From Collinsella sp. (GTDB taxonomy: Bacteria; Actinomycetota; Coriobacteriia; Coriobacteriales; Coriobacteriaceae), in the NCBI GenBank assembly GCA_031295385.1, contig JAUMOL010000009.1, forward strand, positions 1-47,615: a stretch of 47,615 nt of DNA, read 5' to 3'. The notes under the pieces are model-generated. The model ran no database searches and was not told where the DNA came from. It saw nothing but the letters and a program-made list of their open reading frames with translations. The translations under genes were made by a program, and so were the position numbers. Every line of letters starts with the position of its first letter. Position 1 is the first letter of the stretch. This document shows, piece after piece, positions 8,493 through 15,362 of this stretch.

Positions 8493-8769
8493 GGTGCCTC
8501 TTTCTTTTGCGGATGCATATCGAGCACAGTTCTACCACGCCATTGGCATCAAATTATGGTGCCCCTGTGTTCCATGAACTCACCGTGCCCGGTGCTGTGC
8601 CCATACCCTCCGCTCGCAAACTTTTTCTGCACATGCGCCCGTTGCGGGGTGCATCGATGTGCTCGATGCGCTACATTAAATCAGTATTTTCAATGCCGCT
8701 GCGCGAGCGCTGCAGATCGACGTATCACCGACTCACAGAGCACGGCGGCGTACCAGACAGGAGGACTGC

Positions 8770-10377
8770 ATGGGATCTGATGTGAAGATCGCACGCGCGT
8801 TGATCTCGGTTACCGATAAGACGGGCGTCGTCGATTTCGCACGGACGCTGGTCGATGACTTTGGCGTCGAGATCATCTCTACGGGCGGCACGGCTCGTGC
8901 CATTGAGGACGCGGGCGTTCCCGTAACCCCCATCGAGGAGTTCACGGGCTATCCCGAGATGATGGACGGCCGCGTTAAGACCCTGCACCCCAAGGTTCAT
9001 GGCGCGCTGCTGGCCCGCCGCGATTCCGAGCAGCACATGCAGGAGGCCGCTGAGCACGGCATTAAGCTGATCGACCTGGTCGTCGTCAACCTGTACGAGT
9101 TCGAGAAGACCGTTGCCAACCCCGAGGTCACCTTCGCGGACGCTATCGAGCACATCGACATCGGTGGCCCCTCCATGCTGCGCTCTGCTGCCAAGAATGC
9201 CACGAGCGTTACCGTCATCTCCGACCCGGCCGACTATGATGCCGTCCTGGCCGAGATGCACGAGACCGGTGGCTGCACCACGCTTTCCACTCGTCGTCGC
9301 CTGCAGGTGAAGGTCTACCAGACCACCGCCGCCTACGACACGGCTATCTCCCGTTGGCTTGCCGCCCAGGCAAGCGACGTGGCGGACACCTCTGCCAAGC
9401 TCGAGATCTCGCTGGAGAAGGTCGACGACCTGCGCTATGGCGAGAATCCTCAGCAGAAGGCTACGGTCTACCGCTTTGCCGAGGGCTGCGAGAACACCGC
9501 GAGCTCGCAGTTCCCGCTCGTGGGCTCCGAGCAGATCCAGGGTAAGCCGCTCAGCTACAACAACTATCTGGATGCCGACGCCGCCTGGAACCTGGTCCGC
9601 GAGTTCGACGAGCCGGCCTGCGTAATCCTCAAGCACCAGAACCCCTGCGGTTCCGCCGTTGCCGAGGACATTACGGCCGCCTACGACCGCGCCTTCGCCT
9701 GCGATCCCAAGAGTGCCTTTGGCGGCATCATCGCCTGCAACCGCGAGGTTCCCTTTGATCTGGTTGAGCACTTCGCCGATCAGAACAAGCAATTCGTCGA
9801 GGTCATCATCGCCCCGAGCTACACCGCCGAGGCACTCGAGCGCATGGCCAAGCGCCCCAACCTGCGCGTGTTGGCGACCGGCGGCGTGGACCACGGCGCC
9901 CAGGTGGAGCTGCGCTCCGTCGACGGCGGCATGCTGGTGCAGGAGGTCGACCACGTGACCGAGGATCCCGCGACCTTTACGTTCCCCACCGACCGCAAGC
10001 CCACCGACGCCGAGATGGCCGAGCTTGAGTTTGCCTGGAAGGTCTGCAAGGGCGTTAAGTCCAACGCCATCCTGGTCTCCAAGGGTAAGGCCGGCATTGG
10101 CATGGGCCCGGGTCAGCCTAACCGCGTTGACTCTGCGCTACTTGCCTGCGAGCGCGCCGAGGACTTCTGCGAGCGCGAGGGCGTGGAGAAGGGCGGCTTT
10201 GCCTGTGCAAGCGACGCGTTCTTCCCGTTCCGCGACAACGTCGACGTGCTTGCTGCACACGGCGTGACCTGCATCATCCAGCCCGGCGGCTCCAAGCGCG
10301 ATGACGAGAGCATTCAGGCCTGCAACGAGCACAATATTGCTATGGTCTTTACCGGCGCCCGCCACTTTAGGCACTAA
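8770..10377 (+). CDS. purH: Bifunctional AICAR transformylase/IMP cyclohydrolase
   Basis: A 535-residue enzyme for the last two steps of de novo IMP synthesis. The N-terminal MGS-like cyclohydrolase domain (about 1-200) has ALISVTDKTG, STGGTARAI and GYPEMMDGRVKTLHPKVHG. The C-terminal transformylase domain has LRYGENPQQKAT, the catalytic Lys-His pair in ILKHQNPCG and DPKSAFGGIIACNR, and ends FTGARHFRH. CAGGAGG lies six bases before the ATG. Length and motifs match the family. Upstream 8493-8769 has a TACATT -10-like box near 8670 but no riboswitch that I can recognise. Single gene with its own terminator. Confidence 0.97.
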   Translation: MGSDVKIARALISVTDKTGVVDFARTLVDDFGVEIISTGGTARAIEDAGVPVTPIEEFTGYPEMMDGRVKTLHPKVHGALLARRDSEQHMQEAAEHGIKLIDLVVVNLYEFEKTVANPEVTFADAIEHIDIGGPSMLRSAAKNATSVTVISDPADYDAVLAEMHETGGCTTLSTRRRLQVKVYQTTAAYDTAISRWLAAQASDVADTSAKLEISLEKVDDLRYGENPQQKATVYRFAEGCENTASSQFPLVGSEQIQGKPLSYNNYLDADAAWNLVREFDEPACVILKHQNPCGSAVAEDITAAYDRAFACDPKSAFGGIIACNREVPFDLVEHFADQNKQFVEVIIAPSYTAEALERMAKRPNLRVLATGGVDHGAQVELRSVDGGMLVQEVDHVTEDPATFTFPTDRKPTDAEMAELEFAWKVCKGVKSNAILVSKGKAGIGMGPGQPNRVDSALLACERAEDFCEREGVEKGGFACASDAFFPFRDNVDVLAAHGVTCIIQPGGSKRDDESIQACNEHNIAMVFTGARHFRH

Positions 10378-10406
10378 GTTTCGCCCCGGAACAAAATAAT
10401 CTCTGC

Positions 10407-10443
10407 AAAAGACGGCTGCTCCGTTTGGAGGGCCGTCTTTTTG
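10407..10443 (+). terminator. Rho-independent terminator of purH
   Basis: AAAAGACGGC (10407-10416) pairs with GCCGTCTTTT (10432-10441) and runs into further T residues. Confidence 0.93.
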
Positions 10444-10482
10444 GTATAAGAGGACGGAATGACTAACACGAAAGGTATGACC

Positions 10483-11205
10483 ATGCCCCAGATTGATGAT
10501 GCCGAGCTGTTTGGCAACGCCGAGGATCAGCGTGCGTATGAGGACTTTTGCGCCAATCAGGAGGCGGTCGAGAAGTTTACGCTCGACAAGCCTGCGCTTG
10601 TCTGCCGTTGGCGCATGTCCAACAAAAAGGTACCCATGCTCAACCGCCACATCCGCGCGCTGTCTGAGCGCCTGGTGCAGGGCGAGCCACTCACCCATAA
10701 CATGCTCAGCTGGGCCAAGCAGCACGTTGAGTGGTCGCTTGCCGAGGGCGATTACACCGCACGCGACGGCGTGCTCATGCTGGTGATCGACATCAACGGC
10801 AATGCCGCCATGACGGTGGGGGAGTACGAGCCGCTCGCCGATACGTCGGCCAAGGCGCTGCGTGCCCGTTCCGCTGAGGCTCGCTCCGAGGCCGACGAAA
10901 CCGGCGTGGCGCCCGAGCTGCTCGCCGCCGTCAACAATGGCGAGCTTGCCTTTGTGGCGCCGGCGGACGAGTTCCTGTGCGGCACGGCGACGCTCATCGA
11001 GCAGCTGGCCCAGACCAAGGGCATCCCGGTCACGCGCGTGGACATTCCCGCGCAGCTTAAGGGCGCGCTGTTCCTGGTGAGCGACGAGCACGGCGTGGTC
11101 CCCGCAACCGAGACGGACGCCGCCGAGGCCGACGCCGCCGAGGCCGACGCTGCCACGGTCGCCTTCTTTGCCGACGGCTACGAAAAGCTCCGTGCCCGCC
11201 GCTAA
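10483..11205 (+). CDS. Conserved-looking protein of unknown function
   Basis: A protein of 240 residues from MPQIDDAELFGNAEDQRAYE. GAAAGG at 10470-10475 gives 7-nt spacing to the ATG at 10483; a further in-frame ATG at 10459 with AGAGGA is the alternative. The middle (HNMLSWAKQHVEWSLAEGDY, then DGVLMLVIDINGNAAMTVGEY) looks like a globular alpha/beta domain. A near-perfect tandem TDAAEADAAEADAA repeat (11116-11150) is found shortly before the C terminus. There is no signal peptide or membrane segment. I do not recognise the family and assign no function. Confidence 0.7.
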   Translation: MPQIDDAELFGNAEDQRAYEDFCANQEAVEKFTLDKPALVCRWRMSNKKVPMLNRHIRALSERLVQGEPLTHNMLSWAKQHVEWSLAEGDYTARDGVLMLVIDINGNAAMTVGEYEPLADTSAKALRARSAEARSEADETGVAPELLAAVNNGELAFVAPADEFLCGTATLIEQLAQTKGIPVTRVDIPAQLKGALFLVSDEHGVVPATETDAAEADAAEADAATVAFFADGYEKLRARR

Positions 11206-11216
11206 ATGATGTTTCT

Positions 11217-11287
11217 GGGACGGGGATTAAAAACTCATTTAATTCCCGTGCTCGTCGCGAGCGAGAGGCAAGCCTCTGCCACTCGCG
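11217..11287. repeat. Two intergenic stem-loops (GGGAC-type palindrome plus nested hairpin)
   Basis: An imperfect palindrome ACGGGGATTAAA...TTTAATTCCCGT (about 11219-11249) is followed by a nested structure: CGCGAG pairs with CTCGCG and AGAGGC with GCCTCT (11257-11287). There is no T-run, so it is not an ordinary terminator. It belongs with the GGGAC-containing palindromes seen elsewhere in the window. Confidence 0.5.
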
Positions 11288-11380
11288 AACAGTTCTGTCA
11301 CTTTGGTGCCGCGTGAGGCGCGTATCTGCGGATCCGCGGTCATAATGGGGCAAGACAACCAAGAGGGGGGGGCGGAATCC

Positions 11381-12052
11381 ATGGCGCTGATCTATATCGT
11401 TGAGGATGACGAGCCCATTCGTCGCGAGCTTGCCGACATCCTTGCCCGTGCCGGTTTTGAGGTCGAGGCCTGCGAATCGTTCGAGCATGTTTCGCGCGAT
11501 ATTCTCGCCGCCGCGCCCGACCTGGTGCTGCTCGACCTGACGCTTCCCGTCAAGGACGGCCAGCATATCTGCCATGAGGTTCGCCGCGAATCCGAGGTTC
11601 CCATCATCGTCCTCACGTCGCGCGCGACCGAGATTGACGAGGTCATGGCCATGACGCTCGGCGCGGACGACTTTGTTCCCAAGCCCTATAGCGCCCGTGT
11701 GCTCGTGGCGCGCATCAATGCCTTGCTGCGTCGCACCGCGGCGGCGGGCGAGCGCAGCACGCTCGTCCACAAAGGACTGGAGCTTGACCTCGCACGCTCC
11801 ATGGTCACCAACACGCAAACGGGCACCAGCACCGAGCTCACCAAAAACGAGCTGCGTATCCTCTCGCTGCTTCTGAGCCGCGCGGGCAAGATCGTTTCGC
11901 GCTCGGCCATCATGCAGGACCTGTGGGACTCCGACGCCTTCGTGGACGACAATACGCTCACCGTCAACATCAACCGCCTGCGCACCACGCTCGAAAAAAT
12001 CGGCATCAAGGGGTATTTGACGACGCACCGCGGCCAGGGCTATTCGGTCTAG
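11381..12052 (+). CDS. Response regulator, OmpR family (BceR-like)
   Basis: A 223-residue regulator: receiver domain (1-115) with acidic pair ED/D (IYIVEDDE), phospho-acceptor Asp52 in LLDLTLP, the switch Thr/Ser in VLTSR and Lys in VPKPYS; then a winged-helix Trans_reg_C domain (about 130-223) ending THRGQGYSV. The start at 11381 (MALIYIVEDD) matches the family; longer upstream readings lack homology. The Shine-Dalgarno lies in a run of eight G (11365-11372). The kinase begins 9 nt downstream, so the two are co-transcribed. Its pairing with a short two-helix kinase suggests the BceRS/GraRS type. Confidence 0.93.
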   Translation: MALIYIVEDDEPIRRELADILARAGFEVEACESFEHVSRDILAAAPDLVLLDLTLPVKDGQHICHEVRRESEVPIIVLTSRATEIDEVMAMTLGADDFVPKPYSARVLVARINALLRRTAAAGERSTLVHKGLELDLARSMVTNTQTGTSTELTKNELRILSLLLSRAGKIVSRSAIMQDLWDSDAFVDDNTLTVNINRLRTTLEKIGIKGYLTTHRGQGYSV

Positions 12053-12061
12053 GGGCCGGCT

Positions 12062-13105
12062 ATGTCGTTTGCCAAATTCTTCAAAGATGCGCTGCTTCCC
12101 GTCGCCGTGTGGACGTGCGGCGTGCTGCTGAGCTGCTTTGTGCTGACGGTCGCCGGCGCACCCGTTTCCATCGTGGTCGTGGCGGTCGGCGTGTCCTATA
12201 TCTTCGGTATGCTGGGCATCGTGATCGAGTACGCGCGCCGTCGTCGTTTTCTGCGCCAGCTGGAGCGTGCGGCAGAGGAGCTCGAGAGTCCCGCATGGGT
12301 GCAGGAGATGGTGCAATGTCCGACCTATGCCGAGGGCGAGCTCGAGTACGAGGTCTTGCGCCGGGTGGGCAAAGCCGCTTGTGACGAGGTTGCCGAAGGC
12401 AGGCGCCAGACCGATGACTATCGCGACTATATCGAGAGCTGGGTCCACGAGGCCAAGCTGCCTCTGGCGGCAGCCCATCTGATTTTGGAAAACCTGGACG
12501 GCAGCGAAGATGACCTGTCGCGCGTAGATGACCTCGGTCGCGAGCTTGCCCGCGTGGAGCGCTATATCGACCAGGCGCTCTACTATGCGCGCTCGGAGGT
12601 TGTGGAGCGCGATTATCTGATTCGACGTTGGAACCTCAAGGCTCTGGTGACGGGCGCAATCAAGGCCAATGCGCGCGAGCTCATCGCGGCACACGTGGCG
12701 CCGGTGTGCGAGAACCTCGACTTTGAGGTCTTTACCGACGAGAAGTGGCTCGAGTTTATTCTGGGCCAGCTCATTCAGAACAGCATTAAATATGCGCGTG
12801 AGGACGGCGCAAAGATCGTGTTTTCGGGTGCGTTGCTGGACGAGGGTCTGGCAAGCGAGCGCATCGAGCTTACCGTCGCGGACAACGGCTGTGGCGTGTG
12901 TGCGGCAGACCTGCCGCGCGTGTTCGAGAAGGGCTTTACCGGCGACAACGGCCGCACCACCAAGCGCGCAACGGGCATCGGCCTCTACTTGGTGGCGCGT
13001 CTGTGCTCCAAGATGGGCATCGACGTCACCGCGGCATCCGACTCCGGCAAAGGCTTCGTCGTAACATTCGCCTTCTCAACCAACAAGTTCCAATACTTTG
13101 AGTAG
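12062..13105 (+). CDS. Intramembrane-sensing histidine kinase (BceS/GraS-like)
   Basis: A 347-residue kinase with two transmembrane helices (about 10-31 and 36-56) joined by only a few residues and no sensor domain, the hallmark of intramembrane-sensing kinases. The dimerisation box is SWVHEAKLPLAA with His129, matching the WVHE-x-K-x-P form of BceS. The ATP-binding domain has IQNSIKYA (N box), VADNGCGV (G1) and TGIGLYLVARLC (G2). BceS kinases normally act through a BceAB transporter; none lies nearby. Homologues respond to cell-wall antibiotics, and uppP is 940 nt downstream. Kinase identity is firm; the BceS assignment rests on topology and the His box. Confidence 0.9.
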   Translation: MSFAKFFKDALLPVAVWTCGVLLSCFVLTVAGAPVSIVVVAVGVSYIFGMLGIVIEYARRRRFLRQLERAAEELESPAWVQEMVQCPTYAEGELEYEVLRRVGKAACDEVAEGRRQTDDYRDYIESWVHEAKLPLAAAHLILENLDGSEDDLSRVDDLGRELARVERYIDQALYYARSEVVERDYLIRRWNLKALVTGAIKANARELIAAHVAPVCENLDFEVFTDEKWLEFILGQLIQNSIKYAREDGAKIVFSGALLDEGLASERIELTVADNGCGVCAADLPRVFEKGFTGDNGRTTKRATGIGLYLVARLCSKMGIDVTAASDSGKGFVVTFAFSTNKFQYFE

Positions 13106-13188
13106 GCGGGCCGTCTTGCGGCACGGACGGCTATGTTCCCGAACGTGAATATAGCCGCAAGGATTTAAATGAATCGCCCCAAACAAAA

Positions 13189-13222
13189 CGTGCCGTCCCA
13201 AACGGGGCGGCACGCCATTTTT
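13189..13222 (+). terminator. Rho-independent terminator of the BceRS-like operon
   Basis: CGTGCCGTCCC (13189-13199) pairs with GGGGCGGCACG (13204-13214) with one G-U pair, then CCATTTTT. It lies 83 nt past the kinase stop. Confidence 0.85.
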
Positions 13223-13239
13223 CTATCAGACAACTCGTT

Positions 13240-13368
13240 GAAGTAAGGCTGCGAAGGCCGCGGGGCCGGGAGGGGTTTCCTAAGGGCACATCCCGCAGCC
13301 GCAACGCGGCGAGGACGTGCCCGTGGAAACCCCGCAGGCCCCGCGGCCGGTGGGAGCAACGCTACTTC
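13240..13368. other. 129-nt extended hairpin beside the uspA 3' end
   Basis: Nested complementary blocks: GAAGT (13240-13244) with ACTTC (13364-13368); GGCCGCGGGGCC (13256-13267) with GGCCCCGCGGCC (13337-13348); GGGGTTTCC (13272-13280) with GGAAACCCC (13325-13333); GGCAC (13285-13289) with GTGCC; and an apical GCCGC-AAC-GCGGC. It reads as one long rod with small internal loops. No T-run exists on either strand, so it is not a simple terminator. The uspA stop codon (13362-13364) lies in its base. It could be a 3'UTR structure or an independent RNA. I do not recognise the family. Confidence 0.55.
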
Positions 13369-13799
13369 ACGACCAAGATGTCGCAGTCCGTGTTGCGCAG
13401 CAGGAACGTCGAAATCGAACCCAGCAGCGCATACTTGATCGAGGACAGGCCGCGTGCGCCGCAGAGCACCAGGTCGGGCTTAACCACGTCGAGCATCTCG
13501 TCCTTGAGCGTCTCGCGAATGCGGCCGGCGCGAATCATGACCTCGACCTCGGGAATGTCGGGATTGGCCTTGGCCTCTTCGAGCTGCTTGGCGATGGAGT
13601 TCTTAAATGCCTCCTCTAGGCCGTTGACCAGATCGACCGGATAGGAACCGGCGCTCTCGAGCGCCGTGGAATCGATAACGTGGCCGATAATCAGCTTGGC
13701 GCCGTTGTTCGCGGCGACCTTGATGGCGCGTGCGAGCACAAAATCCTGCTGCTCAGTACCGTCGAGTGAAACAAATACCTTGGTGTAGCCCTCGTTCAT
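13362..13799 (-). CDS. Universal stress protein (UspA family)
   Basis: A 145-residue single-domain Usp. The ATP-binding signature G-x2-G-x9-G-(S/T) is present in GARGLSSIKYALLGSIST near residues 117-134, and the N-terminal VFVSLDGTEQQDFVL and LIIGHVIDS strands match the fold. AAGGAGG stands 5 nt before the ATG. UspA proteins bind nucleotides and rise under stress or growth arrest; the exact role is unknown. It is divergent from uppP and ends inside a long structured element. Confidence 0.93.
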   Translation of the reverse strand: MNEGYTKVFVSLDGTEQQDFVLARAIKVAANNGAKLIIGHVIDSTALESAGSYPVDLVNGLEEAFKNSIAKQLEEAKANPDIPEVEVMIRAGRIRETLKDEMLDVVKPDLVLCGARGLSSIKYALLGSISTFLLRNTDCDILVVK

Positions 13800-14047
13800 G
13801 GTTTCCTCCTTGGTCTATCGCACGGGCGCGGGGCTCGTGCGTCGGGCGGGCGCGGGCGCGTTGGCCGCCGGACACTTTATCTTGTTGCAGTTATACCCAA
13901 GGATTTCGGTTTGACCGCTCGCAATTCTGTGAACGGACGAGTTTTTTGGTAAGGGTAGGCGCAGGCGCGCCGCCAACGGTTGATAATGGGACATCGCCCG
14001 CACCGTCCGCAGAACAATATCGGCGGGTGTCTAACGAGGGGGTCCCT

Positions 14048-15028
14048 TTGGATATTATCGAGCTTCTAAAATCTGCCTTCATGGGCCTGGTCGAGGGCAT
14101 CACCGAATGGCTGCCTGTTTCGTCGACCGGTCACATGATCTTGGTGGACGAGTTCGTCAAGATGAACGTGAGCGAGACGTTCTGGAATATGTTCCTGGTC
14201 GTGATTCAGCTCGGGGCCATTCTGGCCGTCTGTGTGCTGTTCTTCCATGAGCTCAATCCGTTCTCGCCCAGCAAGGGCAAGGAGGGCCGTCGCGACACCT
14301 GGGTGCTGTGGGGCAAGATTGTGCTCGGCTGCATTCCCGCCGCGGCGATCGGCCTGCCGCTCAACGACTGGATGGAGGAGCATTTCTACAATGCTCCCGT
14401 CGTGGCGCTGGCGCTCATTGTGTACGGCGTGCTGTTTATCGTGATCGAGAACTGGCGCGCGAACAAGCGCGAGGAAATGGCCGTTGCCGGTTCGTTTGGT
14501 TCGCGTGCTGTGGTGTCGGGCGGACGTCCCGCCGGTGCGCACTTTGCGGCGCCTGCCGCGGCTACCGCTGAGGATGAGGACGATGACGAGAATCTGGACT
14601 TTGGCTCCATCGCCACGCTCGAGGACCTGAGCTGGAAGACTGCGCTGGGTATCGGCTGCTTCCAGGTGCTTTCGCTGGTGCCTGGAACGTCTCGCTCCGG
14701 TTCTACTATCATCGGCGGCCTGCTTTTGGGCTGCACGCGTTCGGTGGCCTCCAAGTTTACGTTCTTTCTAGCCATCCCTGTCATGTTTGGCGCGAGTGCG
14801 CTCAAGCTGGTCAAGTATTTCATCAAGGGCGGTACGTTCGGCGCCAACGAGGTCGCTATCTTGGGCGTGGGCTGCGTTGTGGCCTTTGTGGTTTCGCTCA
14901 TCGCCATCAAGTGGCTTATGGGCTTCGTGCGCCGTCACGACTTTAAGTGCTTCGGTGTTTACCGCATCATCCTGGGCATCGTAGTGCTCGCATATTTCTT
15001 CGTTCTGGAGCCGATGCTCGGCCTCTAA
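14048..15028 (+). CDS. uppP: Undecaprenyl-diphosphatase (bacitracin resistance protein)
   Basis: A 326-residue polytopic membrane enzyme that dephosphorylates undecaprenyl pyrophosphate to recycle the peptidoglycan lipid carrier. Both active-site motifs are seen: EGITEWLPVSSTGHM (residues 16-30) and VPGTSRSG (211-218). The start is TTG at 14048 after GAGGGGG; no in-frame ATG fits. Odd feature: a hydrophilic insertion at about 141-190, Ala/Gly-rich and then acidic (AEDEDDDENLDF), between transmembrane helices, which the usual 260-280 residue family members lack. It is near a BceRS-like system and is followed by a strong terminator. Confidence 0.95.
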   Translation: MDIIELLKSAFMGLVEGITEWLPVSSTGHMILVDEFVKMNVSETFWNMFLVVIQLGAILAVCVLFFHELNPFSPSKGKEGRRDTWVLWGKIVLGCIPAAAIGLPLNDWMEEHFYNAPVVALALIVYGVLFIVIENWRANKREEMAVAGSFGSRAVVSGGRPAGAHFAAPAAATAEDEDDDENLDFGSIATLEDLSWKTALGIGCFQVLSLVPGTSRSGSTIIGGLLLGCTRSVASKFTFFLAIPVMFGASALKLVKYFIKGGTFGANEVAILGVGCVVAFVVSLIAIKWLMGFVRRHDFKCFGVYRIILGIVVLAYFFVLEPMLGL

Positions 15029-15072
15029 CTTAGTCGACGCTGCGCGGCGGCCGGGGCGACAGCTTGTCATTC

Positions 15073-15115
15073 AAAGGGGGTGGCATGACCAAAAGGTCTA
15101 TGCTGCCCCCTTTTT
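15073..15115 (+). terminator. Rho-independent terminator of uppP
   Basis: AAAGGGGG (15073-15080) pairs with CCCCCTTT around an inner hairpin GGCATGACC-AAAA-GGTCTATGC, followed by TTTTT. The inner hairpin recurs downstream of pcrA (18303-18327). Confidence 0.93.
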
Positions 15116-15362
15116 CATGCCAATTTGTTCGCCCTGGCCGCCGCTCGCTGCTGCTGCCATGACATCGTCGGTTTCGTGATTGTCAATAGATTGGTGCAAA
15201 GTAACCTGACCCCATTGCACCAAATCCGCTGGGGCGGGCCTGACGGTGGCGCACGGAGTCGTGGTGTGATTTACGTCGGTGTCCGCGCGGCTCGGTATAC
15301 TGGTACGGCTCAAACTATGGCGCCGCCCGCAGGCGCGCCGTCCGTCAGATGAGGAGTCGCCC
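15116..15362. other. Intergenic region uppP-pcrA with GGTGCAA palindrome and pcrA promoter
   Basis: TTGGTGCAA (15191-15199) and TTGCACCAA (15215-15223) form a 9-bp stem whose 15-nt loop reads AGTAACCTGACCCCA. TATACT at 15295-15300 is a likely -10 box for pcrA. No gene is seen. Confidence 0.55.

Noticed and set aside
11381..13105. Classical bceRSAB antibiotic resistance locus
   Set aside because: The kinase type fits, but the ABC transporter genes that define it are absent; only the pair is reported.
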